Source of the DNA: Heliorestis acidaminivorans
GTDB taxonomy: Bacteria; Bacillota; Desulfitobacteriia; Heliobacteriales; Heliobacteriaceae
Direction of reading: 5' to 3'
Length of the DNA stretch: 64,000 nt
Assembly (NCBI RefSeq): GCF_008933955.1
Contig: NZ_WBXO01000002.1
Span: forward strand, 62,001-126,000
Positions 18,036 to 26,300 of the stretch are shown piece by piece (position 1 is the first letter of the stretch; every line of letters begins with the position of its first letter). The translations under genes were made by a program, and so were the position numbers. The notes under the pieces were generated by a model. It made no database searches and was not told the origin of the DNA. It saw only the letters and a list, made by a program, of their open reading frames with translations.

Positions 18036-19612
18036 AAACGCTAAAAAGTTACTCACCAGAAACTTTAGAGCAAGTAAAAGATTTACTCCATATAGGCATC
18101 GCCTTATCATCAGAAAAAAATCACGACCATCTCTTAGAACTGATCGTAACAGAAGCGCGTCGTATTACCGCTGCTGATGCCGGAACTTTGTATCTCTGTC
18201 GTGATGAATGCCTACAGTTCAAAATCATTCAAAATGAAACAATGCAAGTCTTTCAAGGTGGTAACGGAGAAGAAGTAACACTTCCTCCTGTTCCCTTGAA
18301 AAAAGAAAACGTCTCCGCCTATGTAGCACTTACCCGTCAAATCGTCAACATACCAGATGTCTACAATGCTGAAGGCTTTGATTTTTCAGGCCCTAAACGG
18401 TACGACCAGATGACAGGCTATCGAACAGGCTCTATGCTCGTGTTGCCTTTGGAAAATCACGATAATGAAGTTATCGGTGTCCTACAGCTCATTAATGCCA
18501 AAGACTCTGCTGGCCAAGTCATCCCTTTTGCCAGCCACTATGAAAAAGTAGTCGCCTCTCTAGCTTCTCAAGCGGCGATTTCTCTAACGAAAGAACAACT
18601 TATCGCTGATGTAGAAAAGCTTTTTCAAGCTTTCGTGGAAGTTATGGCCACAGCCATTGACGCCTTAAGCCCCTATAATGCCCATCATACCCGTCGAGTT
18701 GCCGAACTGTCCGAATTTTTAGCTCATGCTATTAATGAAGAACAAGAAGGCCCTTACAGTAACCACTATTTTGATGAAGAACATATCAAGCAGATCGCCA
18801 TGTCAGCCTGGTTTCACGATATTGGCAAAGTAGCCATTCCTTTATCAGTCATGGATAAGCCGACTCGTTTAGGCGACCAATTAGAACAAGTACTTATGCG
18901 TCTAGACTATATTAAAACCTGCGAAGAAAGGTCCTACTTAAGAGCAAAGCTTGCTGAGCTTTCGGAAGGAAATAGTTGGGCTAATCAAGCAACTAATATT
19001 TCATCTAATACATCTAATAATCCATCTTCTAATAGCTCTTATGTGGAAGGTCTTGACCCTGATAGTTGGTGGGCACAACGCTCTCAGGAAATTGAAAGTG
19101 CCCGAGAACTAATTCTCAAAGCTAACAACCCTGCAACTTTTGTAGACTCAGCACTGCAAGCAGAACTACAAGCACTAGCTCAACACAGCTACAGCAACGA
19201 AGACGGCAGTGCCTCGCCCTGGCTTACCGAAGCAGAGCTTACAGCCCTCATGGTGTCGCGTGGAACGCTGACAGAAGAAGAACGCAACATCATGCAAAGC
19301 CACGTAGAAGTGACGAACCGACTCTTAGAAAAAGTCCCCTTCACCAAAAAACTAGCCAACGTCCCTCGCTGGGCTTCACTGCACCACGAACACCTCGACG
19401 GCAAAGGCTATCCTCATGGACTAGCAGGAGAAGAAATACCAGTAGAAGCACGCATCCTAGCCATCGTCGACGTCTACGACGCCCTAACAGCCGACGACCG
19501 CCCCTACAAAAAAGCCATGCCCAAAGAAAGAGCCCTCGCCATCTTAACCTCCATGACCAACGAAGGAAAGCTAGACAAAGAGCTTCTTGACATATTCAAA
19601 AAACACATCTAA
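18032..19612 (+). CDS. GAF plus HD-GYP signalling protein (probable c-di-GMP phosphodiesterase)
   Basis: About 526 residues from ATG 18032, which overlaps the MBL stop; the frame is open from 18002. Residues about 12-185 are a GAF domain. The C-terminal half is HD-GYP: HHTRRVAELSEFLAH, then the HD motif WFHDIGK, HVEVTNRLLEKVPF, and the GYP signature HHEHLDGKGYPHGL, closing with VDVYDALTADDRPYK. A non-conserved insertion of about 130 residues, partly Ser/Asn-rich, separates the HD motif from the second half, where normal domains have about 30. The metal ligands and GYP are intact, so activity on c-di-GMP is plausible. A terminator lies at 19792-19831. Confidence 0.88.
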   Translation: MKTLKSYSPETLEQVKDLLHIGIALSSEKNHDHLLELIVTEARRITAADAGTLYLCRDECLQFKIIQNETMQVFQGGNGEEVTLPPVPLKKENVSAYVALTRQIVNIPDVYNAEGFDFSGPKRYDQMTGYRTGSMLVLPLENHDNEVIGVLQLINAKDSAGQVIPFASHYEKVVASLASQAAISLTKEQLIADVEKLFQAFVEVMATAIDALSPYNAHHTRRVAELSEFLAHAINEEQEGPYSNHYFDEEHIKQIAMSAWFHDIGKVAIPLSVMDKPTRLGDQLEQVLMRLDYIKTCEERSYLRAKLAELSEGNSWANQATNISSNTSNNPSSNSSYVEGLDPDSWWAQRSQEIESARELILKANNPATFVDSALQAELQALAQHSYSNEDGSASPWLTEAELTALMVSRGTLTEEERNIMQSHVEVTNRLLEKVPFTKKLANVPRWASLHHEHLDGKGYPHGLAGEEIPVEARILAIVDVYDALTADDRPYKKAMPKERALAILTSMTNEGKLDKELLDIFKKHI

Positions 19613-19613
19613 A

Positions 19614-19668
19614 GCCAGGGGGACGCTTCGCTTGGCATCAAGAAGCCAGGGGGACGTTTCGTTTGGCA
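19614..19668. repeat. Two tandem copies of a 24-bp semi-palindromic repeat
   Basis: GCCAGGGGGACGCTTCGCTT plus GGCA at 19614-19637, and a near copy with two C-to-T changes at 19645-19668. A third copy lies inverted at 43360-43383. The ends form an imperfect palindrome. A CATGCC hairpin follows at about 19681-19700. The 19613-19985 spacer otherwise holds only the terminator and the jetD promoter. Confidence 0.75.
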
Positions 19669-19791
19669 TAAAGAAAGCCACATGCCGAGAGGCATGCCAA
19701 GAGGGCGTCAGACAGCGCGATAATTAGCCTAACTTTTTGACTTCATCGCTCCCATTTCAGCTTAATTCTGCTTCAATATCATAAATAAAAC

Positions 19792-19831
19792 GAAGAGAAC
19801 TAGTGTCTATATAAGCACCAGTTCTCTTTTT
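19792..19831 (+). terminator. Terminator after the GAF-HD-GYP gene
   Basis: GAGAACTAGTG at 19795-19805 pairs, with one mismatch, with CACCAGTTCTC at 19816-19827, followed by five T residues. Confidence 0.8.
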
Positions 19832-19945
19832 GCTCTTAACATTTGTAACATTTCTTCAACCCCAAGCATATGCACAGCCCTTTTGAAGTTATAGGCTAAA
19901 AAAGATGCCTGTATCCCTCAAAAAGTATTTCATAATTCCAAAAAA

Positions 19946-19954
19946 TGATATAAT
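19946..19954 (+). promoter_or_regulatory. Extended -10 promoter of the Wadjet operon
   Basis: TGATATAAT (TATAAT at 19949-19954) lies 32 bases before the jetD ATG. No clear -35 hexamer. Confidence 0.5.
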
Positions 19955-19985
19955 TTGACTATCTGCTATCGAAAAGGGTGGGATT

Positions 19986-21068
19986 ATGGGAAATGTAAAA
20001 CTGCACAGAAGAACCGTCCCTCCGTGCTCCCCCTGTTCCCTTAGGGAACTCATCTTGCAATACCTTAAAAAGTCCAAGAAAAAAAGAGTACTTACATCAG
20101 ATCTAGAAGCTCTAGTACCTGGTATGACAAAATACGACGAATTCGCACAGAGCATCTTGCAGTTAGTAACCGATAAAATCCTTGACCCTGTCTCTGCTCA
20201 AGGCACTAATCAGCGCTCTCCCGAATTGCACAATGCTTATTCTATCAAGAAGCAACACCTAGGCAAGTCTTATCATGAAGAGATCCGCACCTTACAACTA
20301 CAACTTCACCCAGCCCTACAATTAGACGGCTACTTCTCTCTACCCGAAACAACGTGGCGCAAAGAGAAGCCCTGGCTTCACAAAATAGACAGTTACCTGA
20401 AAGAACAGGGCTTTCCAAAGGAAGAAACTTCACCAGCAGAACGCTCTTTTGCCCTCCTAGGTGACGAGAAATGGATCAGCCAAGGCGGTGGCAAAAGCTT
20501 CCTCGAACGCCTTCAACTATATGAGGCCTTCAAAATAGCCGGCCAAGCCGATCCCCTCATGTTCTCAATCAATCCGCGAAAGCTTACTAGCCAGAAACAC
20601 CTCCACTTAATTGTAGAGAACAAAGGGACATACAGCGCTTTAGCACCCTTCTTAACAGCAACAGTCTTTACAACCTTGATCTACGGTGCCGGCAAAGCTA
20701 TCCTCTCTTCCATCTCTCACCTAGAAAGTCAGCTAAACTTACCATCTCCTGAGTACCAACACCATCTGTACTACTTTGGCGACCTTGATTACGAAGGAAT
20801 ATATATCTGGTATCTACTCCAACAACGACGCCCAGCACAACCAGCTCTAAACTTTTACGAAGCCCTTTTAGACGAAGAAGCAACAAAAGGCAAAGAAGCA
20901 CAGCGGCGAGAAGAAAAAGCAGTACAAGCTTTTCTGGAACACTTCCCTGAAAAGAAAGGAAAAAATACTTCGACCTTGCTTCAAAAAGGCTACTATCTAC
21001 CACAAGAAGCATTATCTACCAAAAAACTGCACCAACTCTGGATGAATCCTTTCTGGGAGCGTTTGTAG
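19986..21068 (+). CDS. jetD: Wadjet nuclease subunit JetD (TOPRIM-like, DUF2220 type)
   Basis: A 360-residue protein, the presumed plasmid-cutting subunit of the Wadjet system. The C-terminal half has the topoisomerase VI-like TOPRIM features: Glu211 in HLIVENKGTYSAL and the Asp266-x-Asp268 pair in LYYFGDLDYEGIYI. The N-terminal half is a winged-helix-like region (LRELILQYLKKSK and following). ATG 19986 has a GGGTGGG-type ribosome site. The first 18 residues are encoded by a dispersed repeat also found behind the operon, so the native N-terminus may have been altered. It is the first gene of the operon here, while in many Wadjet loci jetD comes last. Gap to jetA 43 bp. Confidence 0.85.
   Translation: MGNVKLHRRTVPPCSPCSLRELILQYLKKSKKKRVLTSDLEALVPGMTKYDEFAQSILQLVTDKILDPVSAQGTNQRSPELHNAYSIKKQHLGKSYHEEIRTLQLQLHPALQLDGYFSLPETTWRKEKPWLHKIDSYLKEQGFPKEETSPAERSFALLGDEKWISQGGGKSFLERLQLYEAFKIAGQADPLMFSINPRKLTSQKHLHLIVENKGTYSALAPFLTATVFTTLIYGAGKAILSSISHLESQLNLPSPEYQHHLYYFGDLDYEGIYIWYLLQQRRPAQPALNFYEALLDEEATKGKEAQRREEKAVQAFLEHFPEKKGKNTSTLLQKGYYLPQEALSTKKLHQLWMNPFWERL
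20003..20027. repeat. Dispersed repeat inside the 5' end of jetD
   Basis: The core CACAGAAGAACCGTCCCTC recurs, in both orientations, as the arms of the inverted repeat at 27802-27850 just behind the operon. A shorter match, CACAGAGGGACGG, lies at 15077-15089. Confidence 0.75.
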
Positions 21069-21111
21069 CAACCAAAAATATTCATATAGTAAAAAGTAAA
21101 AAGGAGTAAGC

Positions 21112-22611
21112 ATGGACGAACTTACCCATGATGCCTTACGTGGCTACGGCGAACGCTATAAAAGGCTAGCTATCTTCATGCCTCTTTTTCAATTAAAAAG
21201 CAAGCGCAAAGGCCCTTTTGGCGAATCAACTGAAGATAGTTCATTAGACTGGTTTGGTCTTGGCCTACTCACCTTGCTCTTCTTTTTTGAAAGCATGCTG
21301 AGAAGAAGATCCAAGCAAGGCGCTAAAGAATTGGCCCAATACCTTTTTCAAGTAACTAACTCCAAAACACAAGCACCTTTAGAAAGTTATCACGACATAG
21401 CCCACAACATCATCGAAAGCTTTCGCGACTCTCGCGGCCTAAGCCACGAAGAGCGTTTTTTCAATTGGGAAAAAGGCCTAGAGGAAAACTATCGCTTTAC
21501 CATTCTAAAAGCGGAGAAATACGACAAAAAAGCAAACCGCCAATACTTCACTTTAGCACCAGCAGGACTAGAGCTCGTTTTTGCCACCAAAGAATTTTTC
21601 AGTGAATTTCGCATTTCCATCAATCAGCTACTAGTGCGCAAACGCTTAGAAAAAGGCGAATTTGCCAACGCTCTTCATGAAATTAACGAAATGCGCGTCT
21701 CCGTCGAAGCCTTACGCGAAGAAATCGAAAGAGTGAGCAAAGAAGTAAAACGTAACATCATCTCCGAAGAAATATATAAAAAATACGAAGAAACACTTCA
21801 AGACACTTACGATCGGCTAGAGCGAGAAGATGAAGAATTTCAAGAACTTTACGCTTTTGCCCTCGACACTAAGAAAAAAATAGAGTTACATAACCAAAGC
21901 GAAAAAGATGAACAAGCTTATAAGCAAATTAATAAAGTCACCCTAGAATTAAGCGACGTCCACAGCCTCCACCGCCTCCTCCTACGGGAGCTTCTCCAAC
22001 TGAAAAGCACAACTCTCGAATCAGCGCGACAAGCACTCTATAGCATGGGCATGCAGTACTTTAATTTTGACCAAGACATTAACGGCCGTATCGTTTCTTC
22101 TCCCCTACCCCCCCTAGCAACGAAAGGGCTACTAGCGCCTTTTTTGAGACCTCATCAACAACAAAACTGGTCTCTTTTTTCGCTTTTTGCCGAACAACGG
22201 CTCTACAAATCGGGTGAAGAAGCAGAGCCGCAAGTCTACCCCGAAGCAGATCCGGATGCAGAAAAAGCACAAAAAGAGCATCTCAAAAGACAAGCCCACA
22301 ACTTCAAGCTTATAATGGAACAAATTCTCGCTGTCATAGGTAATAAAAGTAGCTTTGAGTTAAAAGAACTCATCAATCATCTACCAACAGCCCTGCTAGA
22401 GCACCGCTCTTTTTACGACTTCTGGCTCTTACTTCACCAACGCTCCCCCTTGACAGCACAGCAAGACAAAGAAGAACACCTTTTTGATAGTGCCCTCGCC
22501 CTAATAGAAGGCGAAGAAATTATTGTCACCGAATGCCCCGAAAAACTGCAAGTAACAGAACGTTACAGCATCCAGAATATGCGCCTAGAACGAAGGAGAA
22601 TTAACTTATGA
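21112..22611 (+). CDS. jetA: Wadjet subunit JetA (kleisin-like, DUF5716 type)
   Basis: A 499-residue protein, mainly helical. The N-terminal part has DSSLDWFGLGLLTLLFFFESMLR and a winged-helix-like segment (DIAHNIIESFRD, NRQYFTLAPAGLELVFATKE), and a long charged coiled coil runs about 195-310. The C-terminal part has a further winged-helix-like stretch. The pattern fits the type II JetA (DUF5716) family, the kleisin that bridges the SMC-like JetC heads. It starts behind AAAAGGAG and overlaps jetB by 4 bp. Assignment rests on operon order and family phrasing recalled, not on a search. Confidence 0.82.
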   Translation: MDELTHDALRGYGERYKRLAIFMPLFQLKSKRKGPFGESTEDSSLDWFGLGLLTLLFFFESMLRRRSKQGAKELAQYLFQVTNSKTQAPLESYHDIAHNIIESFRDSRGLSHEERFFNWEKGLEENYRFTILKAEKYDKKANRQYFTLAPAGLELVFATKEFFSEFRISINQLLVRKRLEKGEFANALHEINEMRVSVEALREEIERVSKEVKRNIISEEIYKKYEETLQDTYDRLEREDEEFQELYAFALDTKKKIELHNQSEKDEQAYKQINKVTLELSDVHSLHRLLLRELLQLKSTTLESARQALYSMGMQYFNFDQDINGRIVSSPLPPLATKGLLAPFLRPHQQQNWSLFSLFAEQRLYKSGEEAEPQVYPEADPDAEKAQKEHLKRQAHNFKLIMEQILAVIGNKSSFELKELINHLPTALLEHRSFYDFWLLLHQRSPLTAQQDKEEHLFDSALALIEGEEIIVTECPEKLQVTERYSIQNMRLERRRINL

Positions 22612-23384
22612 ACTATCGCTCCTACTCGTCGCAGGATGTCCTTCAAGCCTTTCGTCTTTATGCTCGCTTAGCTGAAGATTCCGTCTTGTCGGGCGAAGCA
22701 ATCCATAGCTACATTCACAATGAAGAAGTACAAAGTCTACTAGAACAATTTGCTCAAGAAGTAGACTGCGTCGTCCTCCGCGCCGGTGAAGAACTACACT
22801 TAGTCCCTCAAAGCAAAGTCTCTTCTTTTCATTTGAAAAATGAAAGTATTCGCAAATACTTAGGCGCACAAGCGACTAACATTGACCTCTATATGATGTA
22901 CTTTTCCATCCTCGTCTTTATCGGACAATTTTACAACAACTTTCAAAGCACCGCCGTACAACGAGACTTTCTCACCACAGAAGCTTGGCTTCAGCAAATC
23001 AACGAACGAATAGAAACACTGAGACAACAAGGAGAAGCAGAACTGCTCCGCTACGGACAAGAAATGCAGTACAACTGGCTACCAATTATAGAAAAGTGGG
23101 ATGCCATCAACGACATCAAAGAAAGCGCCCTGAAGCAAAAAGGTAAAACCATCAGCCACTTCAGCTTTCTCGACAAAGTCCTACAATTTATGATTGATGA
23201 AAAAATCGTAAAACAAATCGGCGAAGAGGAATACGAACTAACAGAAAAAAGCCAAGTCATTGTACAAAAATACTTTATGGACTTAGATCATAACCGCAAC
23301 ATACTAAAGTTTATGTTCCAATACGATGGCAAAAAAACAGACCCTCCAGAGCAGGAAGGAGCAACCAATGCCTTCAATCGCTAA
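22608..23384 (+). CDS. jetB: Wadjet subunit JetB (KITE-like, DUF6063 type)
   Basis: A 258-residue helical protein with two winged-helix-like parts (about 5-75 and 180-240), as expected for the small KITE subunit that binds the kleisin in MksBEF/Wadjet condensins. The block NIDLYMMYFSILVFIGQFYN resembles DUF6063. ATGA overlap with jetA, and 17 bp overlap with the true start of jetC, imply tight translational coupling and set stoichiometry. Confidence 0.8.
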   Translation: MNYRSYSSQDVLQAFRLYARLAEDSVLSGEAIHSYIHNEEVQSLLEQFAQEVDCVVLRAGEELHLVPQSKVSSFHLKNESIRKYLGAQATNIDLYMMYFSILVFIGQFYNNFQSTAVQRDFLTTEAWLQQINERIETLRQQGEAELLRYGQEMQYNWLPIIEKWDAINDIKESALKQKGKTISHFSFLDKVLQFMIDEKIVKQIGEEEYELTEKSQVIVQKYFMDLDHNRNILKFMFQYDGKKTDPPEQEGATNAFNR

Positions 23385-26300
23385 AATTCGCTTTGCTAAC
23401 GTAATCTACGAAAATGGTCAAAAAAGATATAACGACGAAATATTCCATTTTGATGGACATACAGGTGCTATCGTTTTAGAAAACGGCGGCGGCAAAACAG
23501 TTTTTATCCAAACAGCTCTACAAGCTCTTTTGCCCCATGCTGATCTAGGTAACCGCAAAATCCGTAACACCTTAGCACTAACGAATTCAGCCCATATAGC
23601 CATCGAATGGATACTCAACGACCGCCCTCGCCAGTACGGACTAACGGCAGTCACTTTATTTATGAGTAATAATCGCTTGAGTTCCCACAAGTTCACCTAC
23701 CGGTATGGCCCTAATGACAATCATGCTTTAGATTTGTTACCTTTTACCATTAAGACATCGACAGGACGGCGGCCGGCTACAGCGGCGGAGATGAAAGATT
23801 ACTACCAAGAGCGTTCTAACCAAGTGATGAATGCTCACTATTTTGACAGCATTACAGAATACCAACAGCACCTTGAAGAAGAGTTCAAACTAAGTAACTA
23901 CGAATGGGAATCTATGGCTTTAATCAATAGTGGCGAAGGTGACGTAGAAGCCTTTTTCAAACAATGCTCAACAACTAACGATCTCGTCAACAAACTTCTC
24001 ATTCCAACGGTACAGCGAACCTTGCAAGGAAGCGACGAAACTGTCGATTTTGCTCAACTTTTTGAAGAAAAACGCATGCACTTTAAGAAACACAAGCAGT
24101 TTAGCGAACAAATCGCCGAAAGTCAGAAAGTAGAGCAAGCCATTATTGACATGATGTCCTACTTTGCCGCCCTAGATGAAGCAACGAAAAAAACAGACAA
24201 GTTAAAAATACAAGCCAAAAGCTTCTACCATTCTGCCCAAGCTCATTTGCAAAGCCTAGAAAAAGATAGAGAAAGTCTGAAAGGGCAATTTCTAGCCTGG
24301 CAAGAAGCTTTCAACTTACATAAAGAGCACGAAGCATCGCTCAAAGTAGCCAAGCTACAAGCTAAGGAAGAAGAAGCCCAAAAAGAATACGACAAGAAAA
24401 AAGCTCTATACAATCAAGCCAAAGATGATTTTGACCATTTGAAAAAAGAAGTAAGCCACTTAGAGTATTTGCGAGACAAATCAGCTTTAGAGACCAAAGA
24501 AGCACAGCTCGCTAGAGAAGCAGAAAAACTGAGTAACTTAGAAACAAAAAAAGAAGCTGAAGAAATCAAAGTACAACTATCTCAAGTCGAAGGCCAACTG
24601 CGCACTTATTATGAAGAAAAAATTCAAGCTTTTAACAAGACCATAGAACTTCTAGCTCAAGAGCTTCACCAATACAAAGCAGAAGAAAGAGAAGCCAAGA
24701 AACAAAAAGAACTATGGCAAAAGAAAATACATAATGAAGAGCTTCGGGGAGCTCGTCTAGAGGAGCAGATCAAAGCCCAAGAAAAAGTAATGGATACTAT
24801 AGCGCGACGGATCTTGGAAAATCCAGCCAAGCAAAAAGTCTCCACAGAACTGCCCCATTGGCGACAAAAAACAATCGAAATCCAAGAAGAACTCATAGAA
24901 GTGCAAAAAGCCAAGCAAATCAGGCTCGATGAGAAGCCGAAAAAGCACCAGCATCTGAGCTCTTTACGTAATGAACAGATAAAGGTCCAACAAGATCTTA
25001 CAGAAAAAAATATCTGGCTTAACCATGCTCAAAGGGAAGAAAAGGAACTAATCCATCTCCTCAGCTCTTTTCCTGGCTTAAGAACAGTCCAAAGCTTATA
25101 CCTAGACCAAGCAAAAGCAGAAGCTATCTTAGAAAACGAACGACAACAACGGAGAAAAGCTTTGGAAAAAGCCCAACAAGAAGAACGCTTAGCCTTGCGC
25201 CTCTATGATATGTACCAAGAAAGCCACACTTTTGCGGCCGAACCTGCTCTCGTTCAATTGGTAGATCGATTAGATGGCACTGCCGAATTAGGGACAACTT
25301 TTTTAAGACGCCTGATGGAGCAAAAGCAAGAACAAGCCGAAGACCTCCTAAAGCGCTTTCCCTTTTGGCCTCACGTCATCATCGCACAACGGCAAAATTT
25401 AGAAAACATCAAAGGGCGCTTGCAAAAACAGCGCGACCTGTTCAGCGCTCCTTTGCTAATTTTCACACCTGAAGAAGCCCGACAAATTGCAGAAATGACA
25501 ACACAAGAGCTAGTAGGCACAGCATTATTGCCACCTTTTTGGTCTTCAGCCATTACAGAGCAAGGCTTTACAGCGTGGCAAGCAAAACTGAGCGAAGAAG
25601 CTCAACAAGTTCAGCAAAAGCGAGAAGAAAAAGAGACTAGTTTCTATGAATTAAATAAAGTCATCGAAAAAATGCATCTCTTTTTAGAGCGCTATCCTGC
25701 CTCTACTTATAACAGCTATCGTCAAGAAGCCCTACACTTACAAGAAAGAACTAAAGAACTTCAGCAGGAAATCGAAAAGCTAGAAAAGTCTTTAGAAGAA
25801 ATTGAAAAAGACCTAAAAAATCTCGATATTCAGGAAAAGAACTTACAATTTCAGCAGAATCACTTAACTAACAAGATCGAATTAGCTCTACAGTGGCAAG
25901 AAAGCGAAAAAACACTCCTAGCATTACAGCAACAGTTCCAGAGCTCTCAAGCAGAACTTAGAGAGCTAATCTTACAGGAAGCAGAAATAGATAAGTCATT
26001 ATTCAAGTTGAAGCTCCACATCGAAAAAGTTGAAAAAGAACGACAAGCATACCAAGAACAACGCTCTAAAATTGAAGGTGAAGAACTTTATCAAATCGTA
26101 AAAAAACAGCCCCTCTTAAGAGCTCGTGAAGAAGAGCAAATCTTGCGCTCCCAACGACACCATCTCCTTGAAGAGCTTTACAAAGTAGACTATGCAAAAA
26201 CATCTATCGAAAAGCGCATCGCAGAGCTAACTAATGAGATTAAGGACTATAAAAATCGCTTACTTGCCTATAAAGTAACTATGCCTAGAGAAGCTCGCTT

